Below are positions 45,621 to 55,229 of a DNA stretch of 64,000 bases, in pieces. The first letter of the stretch is position 1; each line of letters opens with the position of its first letter. Below the pieces are notes generated by a model, which was not told where the DNA came from, made no database searches, and was given only the letters and a program-made list of their open reading frames with translations. A program made the translations under genes and the position numbers. The stretch is taken from the NCBI RefSeq assembly GCF_963675395.1, contig NZ_OY776223.1:2914001-2978000 (forward strand), written 5' to 3'. Origin of the DNA: an uncultured Vibrio sp. Lineage in GTDB: Bacteria > Pseudomonadota > Gammaproteobacteria > Enterobacterales > Vibrionaceae.

Positions 45621-47696
45621 TTACATTACGCGCATACCAGGCTGAGCACCTTCGTGTGGCTCAAGGATCCATAGGTCACTGCCACCAGGGCCAGCTGCTA
45701 GGATCATGCCTTCAGACATACCAAACTTCATCTTACGAGGTTTTAAGTTAGCGACCATTACGGTTAGCTTGCCTTCTAGCTCTTCAGGTTTGTACGCTGA
45801 CTTGATGCCAGAGAACACTTGACGAGTTTCACCACCGATATCTAGATGGAATTTAAGCAGTTTGTTTGCTTTTGGCACTTCTTCACAAGAGATGATTCGA
45901 GCGATACGCATATCCACTGCAGCAAAAGCGTCGAACTCAATCTCTTCAGCGATTGGTTCTTTGTCTAGCTCAGTTTGGCTAGCCTTGTTCTTTTCCGCTT
46001 CGGCTTTCTCTTTCGCTGCCATTTCGGCTGCCGCATCTTCTTTAGACGCTTCGATCATCGCTTCAACGTTCTTCGGATCGATACGGTTGAACAGCGCTTT
46101 GAACTTAGTGATCTCGTGACCTGTTAGTGGTGCAGCGATGTTTTCCCAAGTCAGTTCTTGGTTTAGGAACGCTTCAGTGCGAGCAGCTAGTGCTGGCATC
46201 ACTGGTTTCAGGTAAGTCATCAGTACGCGGAACAGGTTGATACCGACAGAACAGATTTCTTGTAGTTCCTGATCTTTGCCTTCTTCTTTCGCCACAACCC
46301 ACGGTGCTTTTTCGTCAACGTATTGGTTTGCTTTGTCCGCTAGTGCAGTGATTTCGCGGATTGCACGACCAAATTCACGCGTTTCGTAAAGCTCAGCGAT
46401 ACGATCAGCGGCAGCAACGAACTCGTTGTACAGCGAAGGTTCTGCAAAGTTGTCAGACAGCTTGCCTTCAAAACGTTTTGCGATGAAGCCCGCGTTACGT
46501 GATGCCAGGTTAACGATCTTGTTCACAACGTCAGCGTTTACGCGCTGAGTGAAGTCTTCAAGGTTAAGGTCGAGGTCATCGATACGGCTGTTTAGCTTCG
46601 CAGCGTAGTAGTAACGCAGACATTCTGGGTCTAGGTGCTCTAGGTAAGTGCTCGCTTTGACGAAGGTACCTTTAGACTTAGACATTTTCGCGCCGTTTAC
46701 TGTTACGTAACCGTGTACGAATACGTTGTTCGGCTTGCGGAAGCCAGAACCGTCTAGCATTGCTGGCCAAAATAGGCTGTGGAAGTAAACAATGTCTTTA
46801 CCGATGAAGTGGTACAGTTCAGCTGAGCTGTCTTTGTTCCAGTACTCGTCGAAGTCTAGATCGTCGCGTTTGTCACATAGGTTTTTGAAAGAACCCATGT
46901 AGCCGATAGGCGCATCTAGCCATACGTAGAAGAACTTGTTCTTCTCACCAGGGATCTCGAAACCAAAGTAAGGCGCATCACGCGAGATATCCCATTGTTG
47001 CAGGCCAGATTCAAACCACTCTTGCATCTTGTTTGCGGTTTCAGATTGCAGAGAGCCAGAGCGAGTCCACTCTTTTAGCATGCTTTCAAACTGAGGCAGG
47101 TCGAAGAAGAAGTGCTCAGAATCTTTCATGATTGGTGTTGCACCAGAAACCGCCGATTTTGGATTGATCAGTTCTGTCGGGCTGTAAGTCTCACCACAGT
47201 TGTCACAGTTATCACCGTACTGGTCTTCAGACTTACATTTCGGACAGGTACCTTTTACGAAACGGTCCGGTAGGAACATCTCTTTCTCAGGGTCAAACAG
47301 CTGAGAAATAGTACGGCTAGAAATAAAGCCATTTTTCTTCAGTTCTAGGTAAATGTGCGAAGCCAGCTCGCGGTTCTCTTCTGAGTGCGTGCTGTGGTAG
47401 TTATCAAAGCTGATATCAAAGCCAGCAAAGTCTTTTTGGTGCTCTTCGCTAACGGCGGCAATCATCTCTTCAGGAGTAATACCCATCTGTTGCGCTTTAA
47501 GCATGATTGGCGTGCCGTGAGCATCGTCAGCACAGATGAAGTTTACAGTGTTGCCTCGTAGGCGTTGGTAACGAACCCAAATGTCCGCTTGGATATGCTC
47601 AAGCATATGGCCAAGGTGGATCGAACCGTTAGCGTACGGAAGGGCACAAGTTACCAGCATTTTTCTTGAAGAAAGAGGTCTTGGATCGTTTGCCAT
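45621..47696 (-). CDS. metG: Methionyl-tRNA synthetase
   Basis: Class I synthetase of 691 residues charging tRNA-Met. The HIGH-type motif is HLGH at 27-30, KMSKS at 337-341, and the zinc-knuckle cysteines at 151, 154, 164 and 167. A linker rich in Ala, Glu and Lys (about 555-590) leads to the C-terminal tRNA-binding/dimerisation domain. It diverges from apbC, as in E. coli. Confidence 0.98.
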   Translation of the reverse strand: MANDPRPLSSRKMLVTCALPYANGSIHLGHMLEHIQADIWVRYQRLRGNTVNFICADDAHGTPIMLKAQQMGITPEEMIAAVSEEHQKDFAGFDISFDNYHSTHSEENRELASHIYLELKKNGFISSRTISQLFDPEKEMFLPDRFVKGTCPKCKSEDQYGDNCDNCGETYSPTELINPKSAVSGATPIMKDSEHFFFDLPQFESMLKEWTRSGSLQSETANKMQEWFESGLQQWDISRDAPYFGFEIPGEKNKFFYVWLDAPIGYMGSFKNLCDKRDDLDFDEYWNKDSSAELYHFIGKDIVYFHSLFWPAMLDGSGFRKPNNVFVHGYVTVNGAKMSKSKGTFVKASTYLEHLDPECLRYYYAAKLNSRIDDLDLNLEDFTQRVNADVVNKIVNLASRNAGFIAKRFEGKLSDNFAEPSLYNEFVAAADRIAELYETREFGRAIREITALADKANQYVDEKAPWVVAKEEGKDQELQEICSVGINLFRVLMTYLKPVMPALAARTEAFLNQELTWENIAAPLTGHEITKFKALFNRIDPKNVEAMIEASKEDAAAEMAAKEKAEAEKNKASQTELDKEPIAEEIEFDAFAAVDMRIARIISCEEVPKANKLLKFHLDIGGETRQVFSGIKSAYKPEELEGKLTVMVANLKPRKMKFGMSEGMILAAGPGGSDLWILEPHEGAQPGMRVM

Positions 47697-47857
47697 ACTT
47701 AATATTCGCTTTTCTTGATAGGTATAAAGATTTTTGATGGATAATACTACCGCATGAGCTCACTAACTCCAAGGTGTCAAACTGCGGAATGCCTTAGTTT
47801 TTTTGGGGTTCTGATTACGATAGGTCGGTGGTAGCATGGGACTCAAAAGGAGGGCGT

Positions 47858-48934
47858 ATGCATCAGTTCACTTCAAAACAAGATTTTTGTGATTGGTTTA
47901 ATCAATTTCAACACCCACTGCTGGTGGAAAATTGGTCAGATATTAATGGTGTCGTAACGATAACAGCACAAGGTGGTGTTGATATTACTTTGCCATTTGC
48001 AAGTAATGAGCTTAAAACTTCGCTACACCAATGGGTTAGGCAGCAGCAAAGCTCCGGCGCTGTGCCTGAGTTTGCGTTTCAAATTGAATTGAGTGTTAAA
48101 GCGCTGGAAACACACGTGACCAATAGCGTTAAAGGCGTAAAAAATATCATTGCCGTCAGTTCGGCCAAAGGTGGCGTAGGTAAATCAACCACAGCAGTAA
48201 ACTTAGCATTGGCGATTGCTCAATCCGGTGCAAAAGTGGGTCTGCTGGATGCGGACATCTATGGTCCTTCGGTTCCTATGATGCTTGGTCAAGAAGATGC
48301 CAAACCAGAAGTGCGTGATTCAAAATGGATGGAGCCCATTTTGGCTCATGGGATCTATACTCATTCTATTGGCTATCTGGTTGACAAGTCTGAGGCGGCG
48401 ATTTGGCGTGGTCCTATGGCCTCGAAAGCATTGTCGCAATTATTAACCGAGACAGATTGGCCTGAGTTGGACTACTTGGTTATCGATATGCCGCCAGGTA
48501 CCGGGGATATACAACTTACGTTGTCACAGCAAATTCCTGTAACAGGGACGGTATTGGTAACAACGCCTCAAGATTTGGCATTGGCAGATGCACGCAAGGG
48601 CGCAGCAATGTTTGATAAAGTCAATGTGCCTGTGGTTGGTGTGGTTGAGAATATGAGTTATCACATTTGTAGCCACTGTGGAGCAACTGAGCATATCTTT
48701 GGAATGGGTGGGGCTGAGAAAATGTGTCAGGAGTTTGGTTTAGTGCTGTTAGGCCAAATCCCATTGCATATCTCCATGCGTGAAGACATTGACGCAGGGA
48801 TACCAACGGTTGCAAGAAGACCAGACAGTGAGCATGCAGGCTATTATAAACAGCTAGCAGATCGTGTATGCAGCACGATGTATTGGCATGGTAAAGCCAA
48901 GCCAGATGCAATCAGTTTTACAATGGTGAACTAA
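47858..48934 (+). CDS. apbC: Iron-sulfur cluster carrier protein ApbC (Mrp)
   Basis: P-loop ATPase of 358 residues that carries and transfers Fe-S clusters. The N-terminal part is a short MIP18/DUF59-like domain, then the deviant Walker A AKGGVGKS at 103-110 and the CSHC motif (Cys271, Cys274) that bridges a cluster in the dimer. The start at 47858 is picked because AGGAGGG lies just upstream; a longer in-frame start ten codons before would ignore it. Confidence 0.94.
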   Translation: MHQFTSKQDFCDWFNQFQHPLLVENWSDINGVVTITAQGGVDITLPFASNELKTSLHQWVRQQQSSGAVPEFAFQIELSVKALETHVTNSVKGVKNIIAVSSAKGGVGKSTTAVNLALAIAQSGAKVGLLDADIYGPSVPMMLGQEDAKPEVRDSKWMEPILAHGIYTHSIGYLVDKSEAAIWRGPMASKALSQLLTETDWPELDYLVIDMPPGTGDIQLTLSQQIPVTGTVLVTTPQDLALADARKGAAMFDKVNVPVVGVVENMSYHICSHCGATEHIFGMGGAEKMCQEFGLVLLGQIPLHISMREDIDAGIPTVARRPDSEHAGYYKQLADRVCSTMYWHGKAKPDAISFTMVN

Positions 48935-48985
48935 TTCTTGACTATTTATGTTAAGAGTTATGGTTGAAAGTTGCATTTTTTAACG

Positions 48986-49017
48986 CTAACTCGGAGGTTA
49001 ATCCTCCGGGTAGTTAG
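48986..49017 (+). repeat. Stem-loop between apbC and udk
   Basis: CTAACT-CGGAGG pairs with CCTCCG-GGT-AGTTAG, 12 pairs with a three-base bulge, around a TTAAT loop. No T-run follows, so it is either a weak apbC terminator or part of the udk leader. Confidence 0.5.
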
Positions 49018-49125
49018 AAACTTACGACTAAACTCTAATTCCAGCTAGTAACTAAGAGGTGAACTCCCTATAATCACGCGGTTTATCTTTTTATGTCACT
49101 AGAAATCATCATCGGGTGCAAATTA

Positions 49126-49767
49126 ATGTCTGATAATAATCATTGCGTCATCGTAGGTATTGCTGGCGCTTCTGCTTCTGGAAAAAGTCTGATCGCAAGC
49201 ACTATTTACAACGAGCTTCGCGAGAAAGTAGGCGATCATCAAATCGGTGTCATCACGGAAGATTGCTATTACAACGACCAAAGCCACCTAAGCATGGAAG
49301 AGCGAGTAAAGACTAACTACGACCACCCGAGTGCGTTGGACCATGACCTGTTGTGTGATCACCTTGAAAAGTTAGTTCGTGGCGAAGCGGTAGAAGTGCC
49401 TGAGTACAGCTACACTGAGCACACTAGAACAAGCCATACAACGACATTGACGCCGAAAAAAGTCATCATTCTAGAAGGCATTCTTCTTCTCACAGATCCC
49501 CGCTTACGTGACCTAATGCATGCGACGGTATTTATGGACACGCCGTTAGACATCTGTCTGCTTCGCCGTGTTAAGCGTGATGTTGAAGAGCGTGGCCGTA
49601 CAATGGAATCCGTTCTCAAGCAATATCAACAAACAGTGCGTCCGATGTTCATGCAGTTTATCGAACCTTCTAAGCAATATGCGGATATCATTGTTCCTCG
49701 CGGCGGTAAAAACCGTATCGCAATTGATGTGCTTAAAGCTCACATTGCAAGGCTTTTGAAAGCTTAA
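49126..49767 (+). CDS. udk: Uridine kinase
   Basis: Salvage enzyme phosphorylating uridine and cytidine, 213 residues, the E. coli length. The ATG at 49126 ([14 protein letters not shown]) is chosen over one 11 codons upstream. The P-loop GASASGKS is at 14-21, followed by EDCYYNDQ and [11 protein letters not shown] segments typical of uridine kinases. asmA lies next, as in E. coli. Confidence 0.95.
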   Translation: MSDNNHCVIVGIAGASASGKSLIASTIYNELREKVGDHQIGVITEDCYYNDQSHLSMEERVKTNYDHPSALDHDLLCDHLEKLVRGEAVEVPEYSYTEHTRTSHTTTLTPKKVIILEGILLLTDPRLRDLMHATVFMDTPLDICLLRRVKRDVEERGRTMESVLKQYQQTVRPMFMQFIEPSKQYADIIVPRGGKNRIAIDVLKAHIARLLKA

Positions 49768-49800
49768 GTAAACCCGCAGCTATATTGCTTTATTTTTGTC

Positions 49801-49840
49801 AAAAGAAGTGGCACCTTAAGTGTCACTTCTTTTTTTTGTT
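49801..49840 (+). terminator. Terminator of udk
   Basis: AAAAGAAGTGGCAC pairs with GTGTCACTTCTTTT along 14 pairs with one G-T pair and a 5-base loop, followed by a further T-run. Confidence 0.9.
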
Positions 49841-49955
49841 TTTAAATTAATCAGTTGCACTACAATAAAGGATAAATTAACGCTTTCACGGAACTGTCAG
49901 CGATAGAACAAATCAACTATTATGATTTTAAAAACACACGAGCAAGGATAAACAA

Positions 49956-52031
49956 ATGAAGAAACTGCTCTTAATTATTGCAATACCAGTTGTGCTAGTG
50001 GTTGGGGCGATTCTCGCTTTAACGATTTTTGTAAACCCTAATCAATTTAAGCCTCTTATCGTTGAACAAGCCCAAAAACAAACGGGATTGGAGTTAGTGA
50101 TAGAAGGGGATCTTAGCTGGCAATTTTTCCCGTCCATTGGTCTTGAGCTAGGTCGTACGGAGCTAAGAAATCCACAAGGCTTCAGTCAGCCAAATCTGTT
50201 CAAAGTGGATAGCGTGAGCGTAGATGTGTCGGTTACTCCGCTTTTCAGTAAGCAGTTGGAAATTGGTAACGTCACACTCGATGGTGCCGAGTTCTATCTT
50301 GAAACCAAGCAAGACGGCAGCAAAAACATTGATGCTCTGACACAAGCGCAGCAGTCGCAACAAGTCGATAATACGGCATCGGAGCAGAGCGAAGAGACAC
50401 AACAGTCAGGCTCTGATTGGGCGATCAATCTTGCTGGTGTCACCGTATCTAATGGCTCTTTAGAGATTCAGGATAAGCAAGCCGACAGCTACACTAAGCT
50501 GTATGACATTTCTCTCAACCTTTCTGAATTTGCTTTTGACAATTGGACGACAGCAGATTTCGGCATAAAAGGTGAGATGAATGACCAGAAGTTCACCGCT
50601 CAAGGTCAGGCAGACTTTAAGCTAGCCAAAGGTCTTGCAAGTTACGAGCTAAAGAACATCAAGGTTGATGCCACTTACGCTGATCCAAGCAACAATATCG
50701 ATTCGGCTAACATCACTTTGGATACTTTTGCATTTGATACCGTTAATAACCTTAGCTATGCCCTGAAAGGCAGTGCTGCAGATATGAAGTTGGACATGCA
50801 AGGCGCCGCCCAACTCAGTATCGACAACGCGATCAGTAAAGTGCAATTAAACAAGTTATCACTTAAATCGACTTTTGAAGGTGATACTTTGCCTCAATCA
50901 CCAATGAAGGTGGATATGTTGTCTGATCTGTCTTTTGATCTGACTAAAAGCCACCTGAGCTTTGTATTGCAGAAGCTAACAGCAAATGCTATTGAGCTAG
51001 ACGGCAAAGCGGATGTGACTTTGAGCGATATCCCTAAAGTTCGCTTTGCATTACATAGTCCAAATATCGATTTAGATGATTTCCTGGGACTCAACCAACC
51101 ATCTGGTGATAAGTCGACATCAACTGGTGTAAACAAGGCGGCGGAGCCAGAAGTAGAGCCTGATTTGTCAGCGCTTGCCACATTGGATGTAAAAGGCGGC
51201 ATCACGATAGACAGTTTCAAAGCGGCAAACGCGAAAATGCAAGCCGTGAAAGCAAGCTTTGCAGTCAACCGTGGTGTTGCTGAACTGACGTCATTCAGCT
51301 CAAAACTCTATCAAGGTACGATTAACGCGAAAGCACAATTGGATGCTCGTAAGACTCCAGCGACATACATTGTAATGAATACGATTAAAGGCGTGCATGT
51401 ACAACCGTTGTTAGTGGATGTGGCTGACAATGATAAGTTGGAAGGTACTGGTAACATCGATATCAACGTAAAAGGCAGCAGTCTGACACCGAGTGGAATC
51501 AAACAGAACCTAGCGGGTATGGTGGCGATTAACTTTGCTGATGGTGCCGTGCATGGCATCAACGTGGCGCAGTTAATTCGAGAAAACTACGCAAAATTCA
51601 AAGGTCAGTCGGTTGAAGGTACCAATGAAGTGAAGAAAACGGACTTTAGTGCAATGACTGCCACATTGAAGCTCAACAAAGGCGTAGTATCAACGGATGA
51701 TATGAAGGCACAGTCACCGTTGCTTCGTGTGCGTGGTAATGGTAAAGCCAATTATCTGAACGAGACCGTTGATTTCACTATCAGCACTTCTATTGTTGGC
51801 ACGTTAGAAGGGCAAGGTGGTAAAAATATCGATGAACTGAAAGACATCACCATTCCAATTAATGTGTCTGGTAAGTGGGCAGACCCGAAATTCAAACTGG
51901 TATTTGATGATGTGCTTAAACAAAAAGCACAAAAAGAAATTGACCGTGGTGTGGAAAAGCTTACGGACAAAATCAAAGATGAAAAAACCAAAGAAGCCGT
52001 TGATGGTTTGTTGAAAAACTTGTTTAACTAA
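49956..52031 (+). CDS. asmA: AsmA family outer-membrane assembly/lipid transport protein
   Basis: Membrane-anchored periplasmic protein of 691 residues with one N-terminal helix (about 1-27) and a long beta-rich region. AsmA-like proteins are linked to outer-membrane protein assembly and to phospholipid transport. The AsmA-type end includes the segment VDFTISTSIVGTLEGQGGKN (about 608-627). A charged low-complexity stretch at about 125-150 separates two parts of the chain. AAGGA precedes the ATG. It follows udk with a terminator between, as in E. coli gene order. Confidence 0.9.
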   Translation: MKKLLLIIAIPVVLVVGAILALTIFVNPNQFKPLIVEQAQKQTGLELVIEGDLSWQFFPSIGLELGRTELRNPQGFSQPNLFKVDSVSVDVSVTPLFSKQLEIGNVTLDGAEFYLETKQDGSKNIDALTQAQQSQQVDNTASEQSEETQQSGSDWAINLAGVTVSNGSLEIQDKQADSYTKLYDISLNLSEFAFDNWTTADFGIKGEMNDQKFTAQGQADFKLAKGLASYELKNIKVDATYADPSNNIDSANITLDTFAFDTVNNLSYALKGSAADMKLDMQGAAQLSIDNAISKVQLNKLSLKSTFEGDTLPQSPMKVDMLSDLSFDLTKSHLSFVLQKLTANAIELDGKADVTLSDIPKVRFALHSPNIDLDDFLGLNQPSGDKSTSTGVNKAAEPEVEPDLSALATLDVKGGITIDSFKAANAKMQAVKASFAVNRGVAELTSFSSKLYQGTINAKAQLDARKTPATYIVMNTIKGVHVQPLLVDVADNDKLEGTGNIDINVKGSSLTPSGIKQNLAGMVAINFADGAVHGINVAQLIRENYAKFKGQSVEGTNEVKKTDFSAMTATLKLNKGVVSTDDMKAQSPLLRVRGNGKANYLNETVDFTISTSIVGTLEGQGGKNIDELKDITIPINVSGKWADPKFKLVFDDVLKQKAQKEIDRGVEKLTDKIKDEKTKEAVDGLLKNLFN

Positions 52032-52046
52032 CTTCATTCAATACGT

Positions 52047-52073
52047 AAAGGGTTGGCATATCGCCAACCCTTT
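52047..52073. terminator. Bidirectional terminator between asmA and cobO
   Basis: AAAGGGTTGGC pairs with GCCAACCCTTT around a 5-base loop, with T-rich sequence after it. It lies between convergent genes. Confidence 0.87.
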
Positions 52074-52097
52074 TTATTTTTATGGCTAGTCGTTAAA

Positions 52098-52703
52098 CTA
52101 CCAATCGACACCTTTCAAGGCTTTTACGCCAGACTCGAAAGCGTGTTTTACGTTTTTCACTTCAGATACGGTGTCGGCCATTTCAATCAATGTACGATGC
52201 GCACCGCGTCCTGTGATGACTACGGACTGCATTTTAGGGCGATTGTTGAGTGCTTCTACAACCTCGTCTAAATCTATGTAGCCGTAACTAACCATGTAAG
52301 TCAGTTCGTCAAACAGAACGACATCGAGCGATTCATCTTGCAGCATGCGCTTACACTCTTGCCAGACCAATTGCGCTGCTTCAGTGTCTGCCGCTTTGTT
52401 TTGCGTTTCCCAGGTAAAGCCTGTCGCCATAACCTGAAACTCGACACCTAATTTCTCTAGCAGATTGCGTTCACCGTTATCCCAAGTCCCTTTAATAAAC
52501 TGAGCAACTGCACAATTCAAACCGTGTCCCACAGCACGAGCAATAGTGCCAAAGCCAGACGTAGACTTGCCTTTACCATTGCCTGTGATAATCAGAAGCA
52601 AGCCCTTTTCTTCCTGGGCAGCCGCTATTCTTGCGTCTACCTGTTCTTTTACTTTCTGTTGGCGAGCCTTGTGGCGGGACTCTTTGTTCTCTTCGATAGA
52701 CAT
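52098..52703 (-). CDS. cobO: Corrinoid adenosyltransferase CobO/BtuR
   Basis: Adds the adenosyl group to cobalamin precursors using ATP. 201 residues, with the P-loop GNGKGKST at 41-48 and the family segments FIKGTW and VVLFDELTYM. No cobalamin riboswitch is visible in the short gap upstream. It diverges from the phosphatase gene. Confidence 0.95.
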   Translation of the reverse strand: MSIEENKESRHKARQQKVKEQVDARIAAAQEEKGLLLIITGNGKGKSTSGFGTIARAVGHGLNCAVAQFIKGTWDNGERNLLEKLGVEFQVMATGFTWETQNKAADTEAAQLVWQECKRMLQDESLDVVLFDELTYMVSYGYIDLDEVVEALNNRPKMQSVVITGRGAHRTLIEMADTVSEVKNVKHAFESGVKALKGVDW

Positions 52704-52825
52704 ATTCGTACCTCAATTCCTTTTATTACACCAAGACGTCGGTGTTCACTTGGGTTAGTCTTTTTATGTCGCTATGATAGATCAACAAGTGATTGAGAAA
52801 AACCATCGATAATTCAGGGAATAAA

Positions 52826-53275
52826 ATGAAGAAAATACTCGTTGTTTGTATGGGAAATATTTGTCGATCTCCCACAGGGGAAGCGGTACTCAGAGCCAAA
52901 GCAAACGAGCTAGGTGTAGCCGCAGAGATTGACTCTGCTGGGACTATTGGTTACCACACGGGTAATTCACCAGACCAGCGTGCTATGTTGGCAGGAAAAC
53001 AGAGAGGGTACTCTTTTAGAGGCATGCGAGCACGACGGGTACAAAGTGACGATTTTGAATACTTTGATATTATACTCGCCGCAGATAAAGCGAACTTTGC
53101 CGATCTTTTAGATATTTGTCCTGCGGTGCATCACCATAAAATTTCGCTGTTTCTGAGTCACTCTGACTCCAGTTATGACGAAATTCCGGATCCTTACTAC
53201 GGCGGGGAAGATGGCTTTGAATTGGTATTGGATTTAATTGAAGAGGCGGCAGAAGTTATTTTGAATAAGGTGTAA
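52826..53275 (+). CDS. Low-molecular-weight protein tyrosine phosphatase
   Basis: Cytosolic phosphatase of 149 residues. The active-site loop CMGNICRS has nucleophile Cys9 and Arg15. The general acid aspartate is in DPYYGG near residue 119. Many homologues sit beside exopolysaccharide genes and act on Wzc-type kinases, but this one stands alone, so its target is unknown. The ATG at 52826 follows AGGGA. It diverges from cobO. Confidence 0.92.
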   Translation: MKKILVVCMGNICRSPTGEAVLRAKANELGVAAEIDSAGTIGYHTGNSPDQRAMLAGKQRGYSFRGMRARRVQSDDFEYFDIILAADKANFADLLDICPAVHHHKISLFLSHSDSSYDEIPDPYYGGEDGFELVLDLIEEAAEVILNKV

Positions 53276-53298
53276 TTTCTGTGCTCGTAGGAAAATGA

Positions 53299-53327
53299 AG
53301 AGGGGATGAGTCTGACCCATCCCCTTT
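53299..53327. terminator. Terminator between phosphatase and SulP genes
   Basis: AGAGGGGATG pairs with CATCCCCTTT (one G-T pair) around a 9-base loop, between convergent genes. Only a short T-run on the plus strand. Confidence 0.7.
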
Positions 53328-53348
53328 GCGTAAATATCTTTTGATTGA

Positions 53349-54908
53349 CTAACCAGCTAACAGGTCGGTTGCGACTTTATAGCTAGGGTCTTCTTTGACA
53401 TTGATTTCGACCAGACTGCCTGCTTTGTCGAGAAGTTTACGGCAATCTTGGCTCAAGTGGCGTAGATGAAGTGTTTTGCCCAAAGCAGCGTAACGCTCTG
53501 CCAGGGTCTCAATTGCTTCAATTGCTGAATGGTCTGTCACTCGTGAGTCAGCAAAGTCGACAATGATATCTTTCGGGTCTTCTTGCGCGTTAAACAACTC
53601 AAGGAAGTTCGCAGCAGAACCAAAGAAGATAGGACCATGGATCTTGTATTCTTTCGAGCCTTCTTCATTCAGGCATGTGTCTGCATAGATGTGCTTAGCA
53701 TGTTGCCATGCGAACATCAGTGCAGATGCGATAACACCTACCGCTACTGCTACAGCAAGGTCAGTAAGTACGGTCACAACGGTCACGAGTACGATAACGA
53801 AGAAATCCTGTTTTGGTACGCGACGAGCAAGTTTAAATGTTGCCCATTCGAATGTACCGATTACAACCATAAACATCACACCAACAAGCGCAGCGAGAGG
53901 AATCATTTCGATCAGTGACGACGCAAACAGGATAAACATCAACAATGCGACCGCCGCGACGATACCAGAAAGACGACCACGACCGCCTGAGTTTACGTTG
54001 ATCATCGATTGACCGATCATCGCACAACCACCCATCGCACCAAATACCGAACAAGTCATGTTAGCCATACCCTGACCGATACATTCACGGTTAGATTGGC
54101 CACGTGTATTTGTCATCTCGTCGAGTACTGTTAGAGTCAGGAGTGACTCAATCAGACCGATAGCCGCAAGAATAATGGCGTAAGGAAGGATGATCTGCAG
54201 TGTTTCCAACGTAAATGGAACCATTGGAATAGAGAATGTTGGCAGTGAGCCTGCTAGCGTCGCCGCTTCATCCCCTGACATTGTGCGTAAGAAATCCACA
54301 ACGGTACGCGTTTCAAGATCTAGACCGACGACTAATGCCGTAACCGTTACAATCGCAACCAATGATGAAGGTACTGCAGTGGTAATTTTTGGTAAGAAGT
54401 GGATGATTGCCATCGTAAGTGCAACCAAACCAAGCATGAGCATCATTTGGTCTTGTGGTAGCCAAGTTAACATGCCGTTGATGTCAGGCGCTTTAAACTG
54501 ACCAAGTTGAGCTAGGAAGATAACAATCGCTAAGCCGTTTACAAAGCCGATCATCACTGGGTGCGGAACGATACGAATAAACTTGCCCAGTTTGAACAGA
54601 CCTGCTGCAACCTGAAGAATACCAGCGAGCATAATGGCTGCGAATAAGTACTGTACCCCGTGGCTTGCAACCAGAGAGACCATTACAACGGCCATCGCGC
54701 CCGTTGCACCTGAAATCATGCCTGGACGACCACCAAAGATAGAAGTGATCAAGCCAACGATAAATGCGGCGTAAAGACCAACCATTGGGTCTACACCAGC
54801 AACGAATGCGAATGCGACGGCTTCAGGAACCAATGCTAACGCTACGGTCAAACCTGAGAGCACATCATTTTTTACAGAGTGCTTTGAAAATTGTGGAAAT
54901 TCGAACAT
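53349..54908 (-). CDS. SulP family anion transporter with STAS domain
   Basis: Inner-membrane transporter of 519 residues with about 12-14 segments, followed by a C-terminal STAS domain (about 420-515). The start at 54908 ([19 protein letters not shown]) is preferred to an ATG 19 codons upstream. SLC26/SulP members move sulfate, bicarbonate or other anions; the substrate here cannot be read from sequence. It lies upstream of the fabD-rne block, with no partner genes. Confidence 0.9.
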   Translation of the reverse strand: MFEFPQFSKHSVKNDVLSGLTVALALVPEAVAFAFVAGVDPMVGLYAAFIVGLITSIFGGRPGMISGATGAMAVVMVSLVASHGVQYLFAAIMLAGILQVAAGLFKLGKFIRIVPHPVMIGFVNGLAIVIFLAQLGQFKAPDINGMLTWLPQDQMMLMLGLVALTMAIIHFLPKITTAVPSSLVAIVTVTALVVGLDLETRTVVDFLRTMSGDEAATLAGSLPTFSIPMVPFTLETLQIILPYAIILAAIGLIESLLTLTVLDEMTNTRGQSNRECIGQGMANMTCSVFGAMGGCAMIGQSMINVNSGGRGRLSGIVAAVALLMFILFASSLIEMIPLAALVGVMFMVVIGTFEWATFKLARRVPKQDFFVIVLVTVVTVLTDLAVAVAVGVIASALMFAWQHAKHIYADTCLNEEGSKEYKIHGPIFFGSAANFLELFNAQEDPKDIIVDFADSRVTDHSAIEAIETLAERYAALGKTLHLRHLSQDCRKLLDKAGSLVEINVKEDPSYKVATDLLAG

Positions 54909-55229
54909 GTTTGTTTTTGGTTCTCGTTGAGATGAGTTTATCCCGACACATATTCGTATTAGCACAAGCCACTGAGAGGTGGGTTTGTCATCCGCTCACT
55001 CAGTGTAAATCGGAGTAATAAAGGAGTGGCATTAGAATGGTGTCGAAAACTTTAGTCGGCGAATGCTACCGAAAAGTGTGATTAAGTTCAAGAATGACAC
55101 GTATATTGACCTACAATTGTGATCAGTCGTTGATATTAATATGACAGTTAAAGGTGATTCAGCAGATAGTAAAAAAGGCTGCCGAGGGGCAGCCTTTTAT
55201 TTTGCTTTTCAGATGCTTACTAATTCAAA
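54909..55229. other. Intergenic region between sulP and rne
   Basis: 321 bases. The last part holds the rne terminator. The rest is the 5' region of the SulP gene, with no other gene or repeat that I can see. Confidence 0.6.
55173..55198 (-). terminator. Terminator of rne
   Basis: AAAAGGCTGCC pairs perfectly with GGCAGCCTTTT around a GAGG loop. On the minus strand it lies about 30 bases after rne and ends in a T-run. Confidence 0.9.

Noticed and set aside
52704..52825. Cobalamin riboswitch before cobO
   Set aside because: The gap is only 122 bases and lacks the B12 box; the phosphatase gene shares it.
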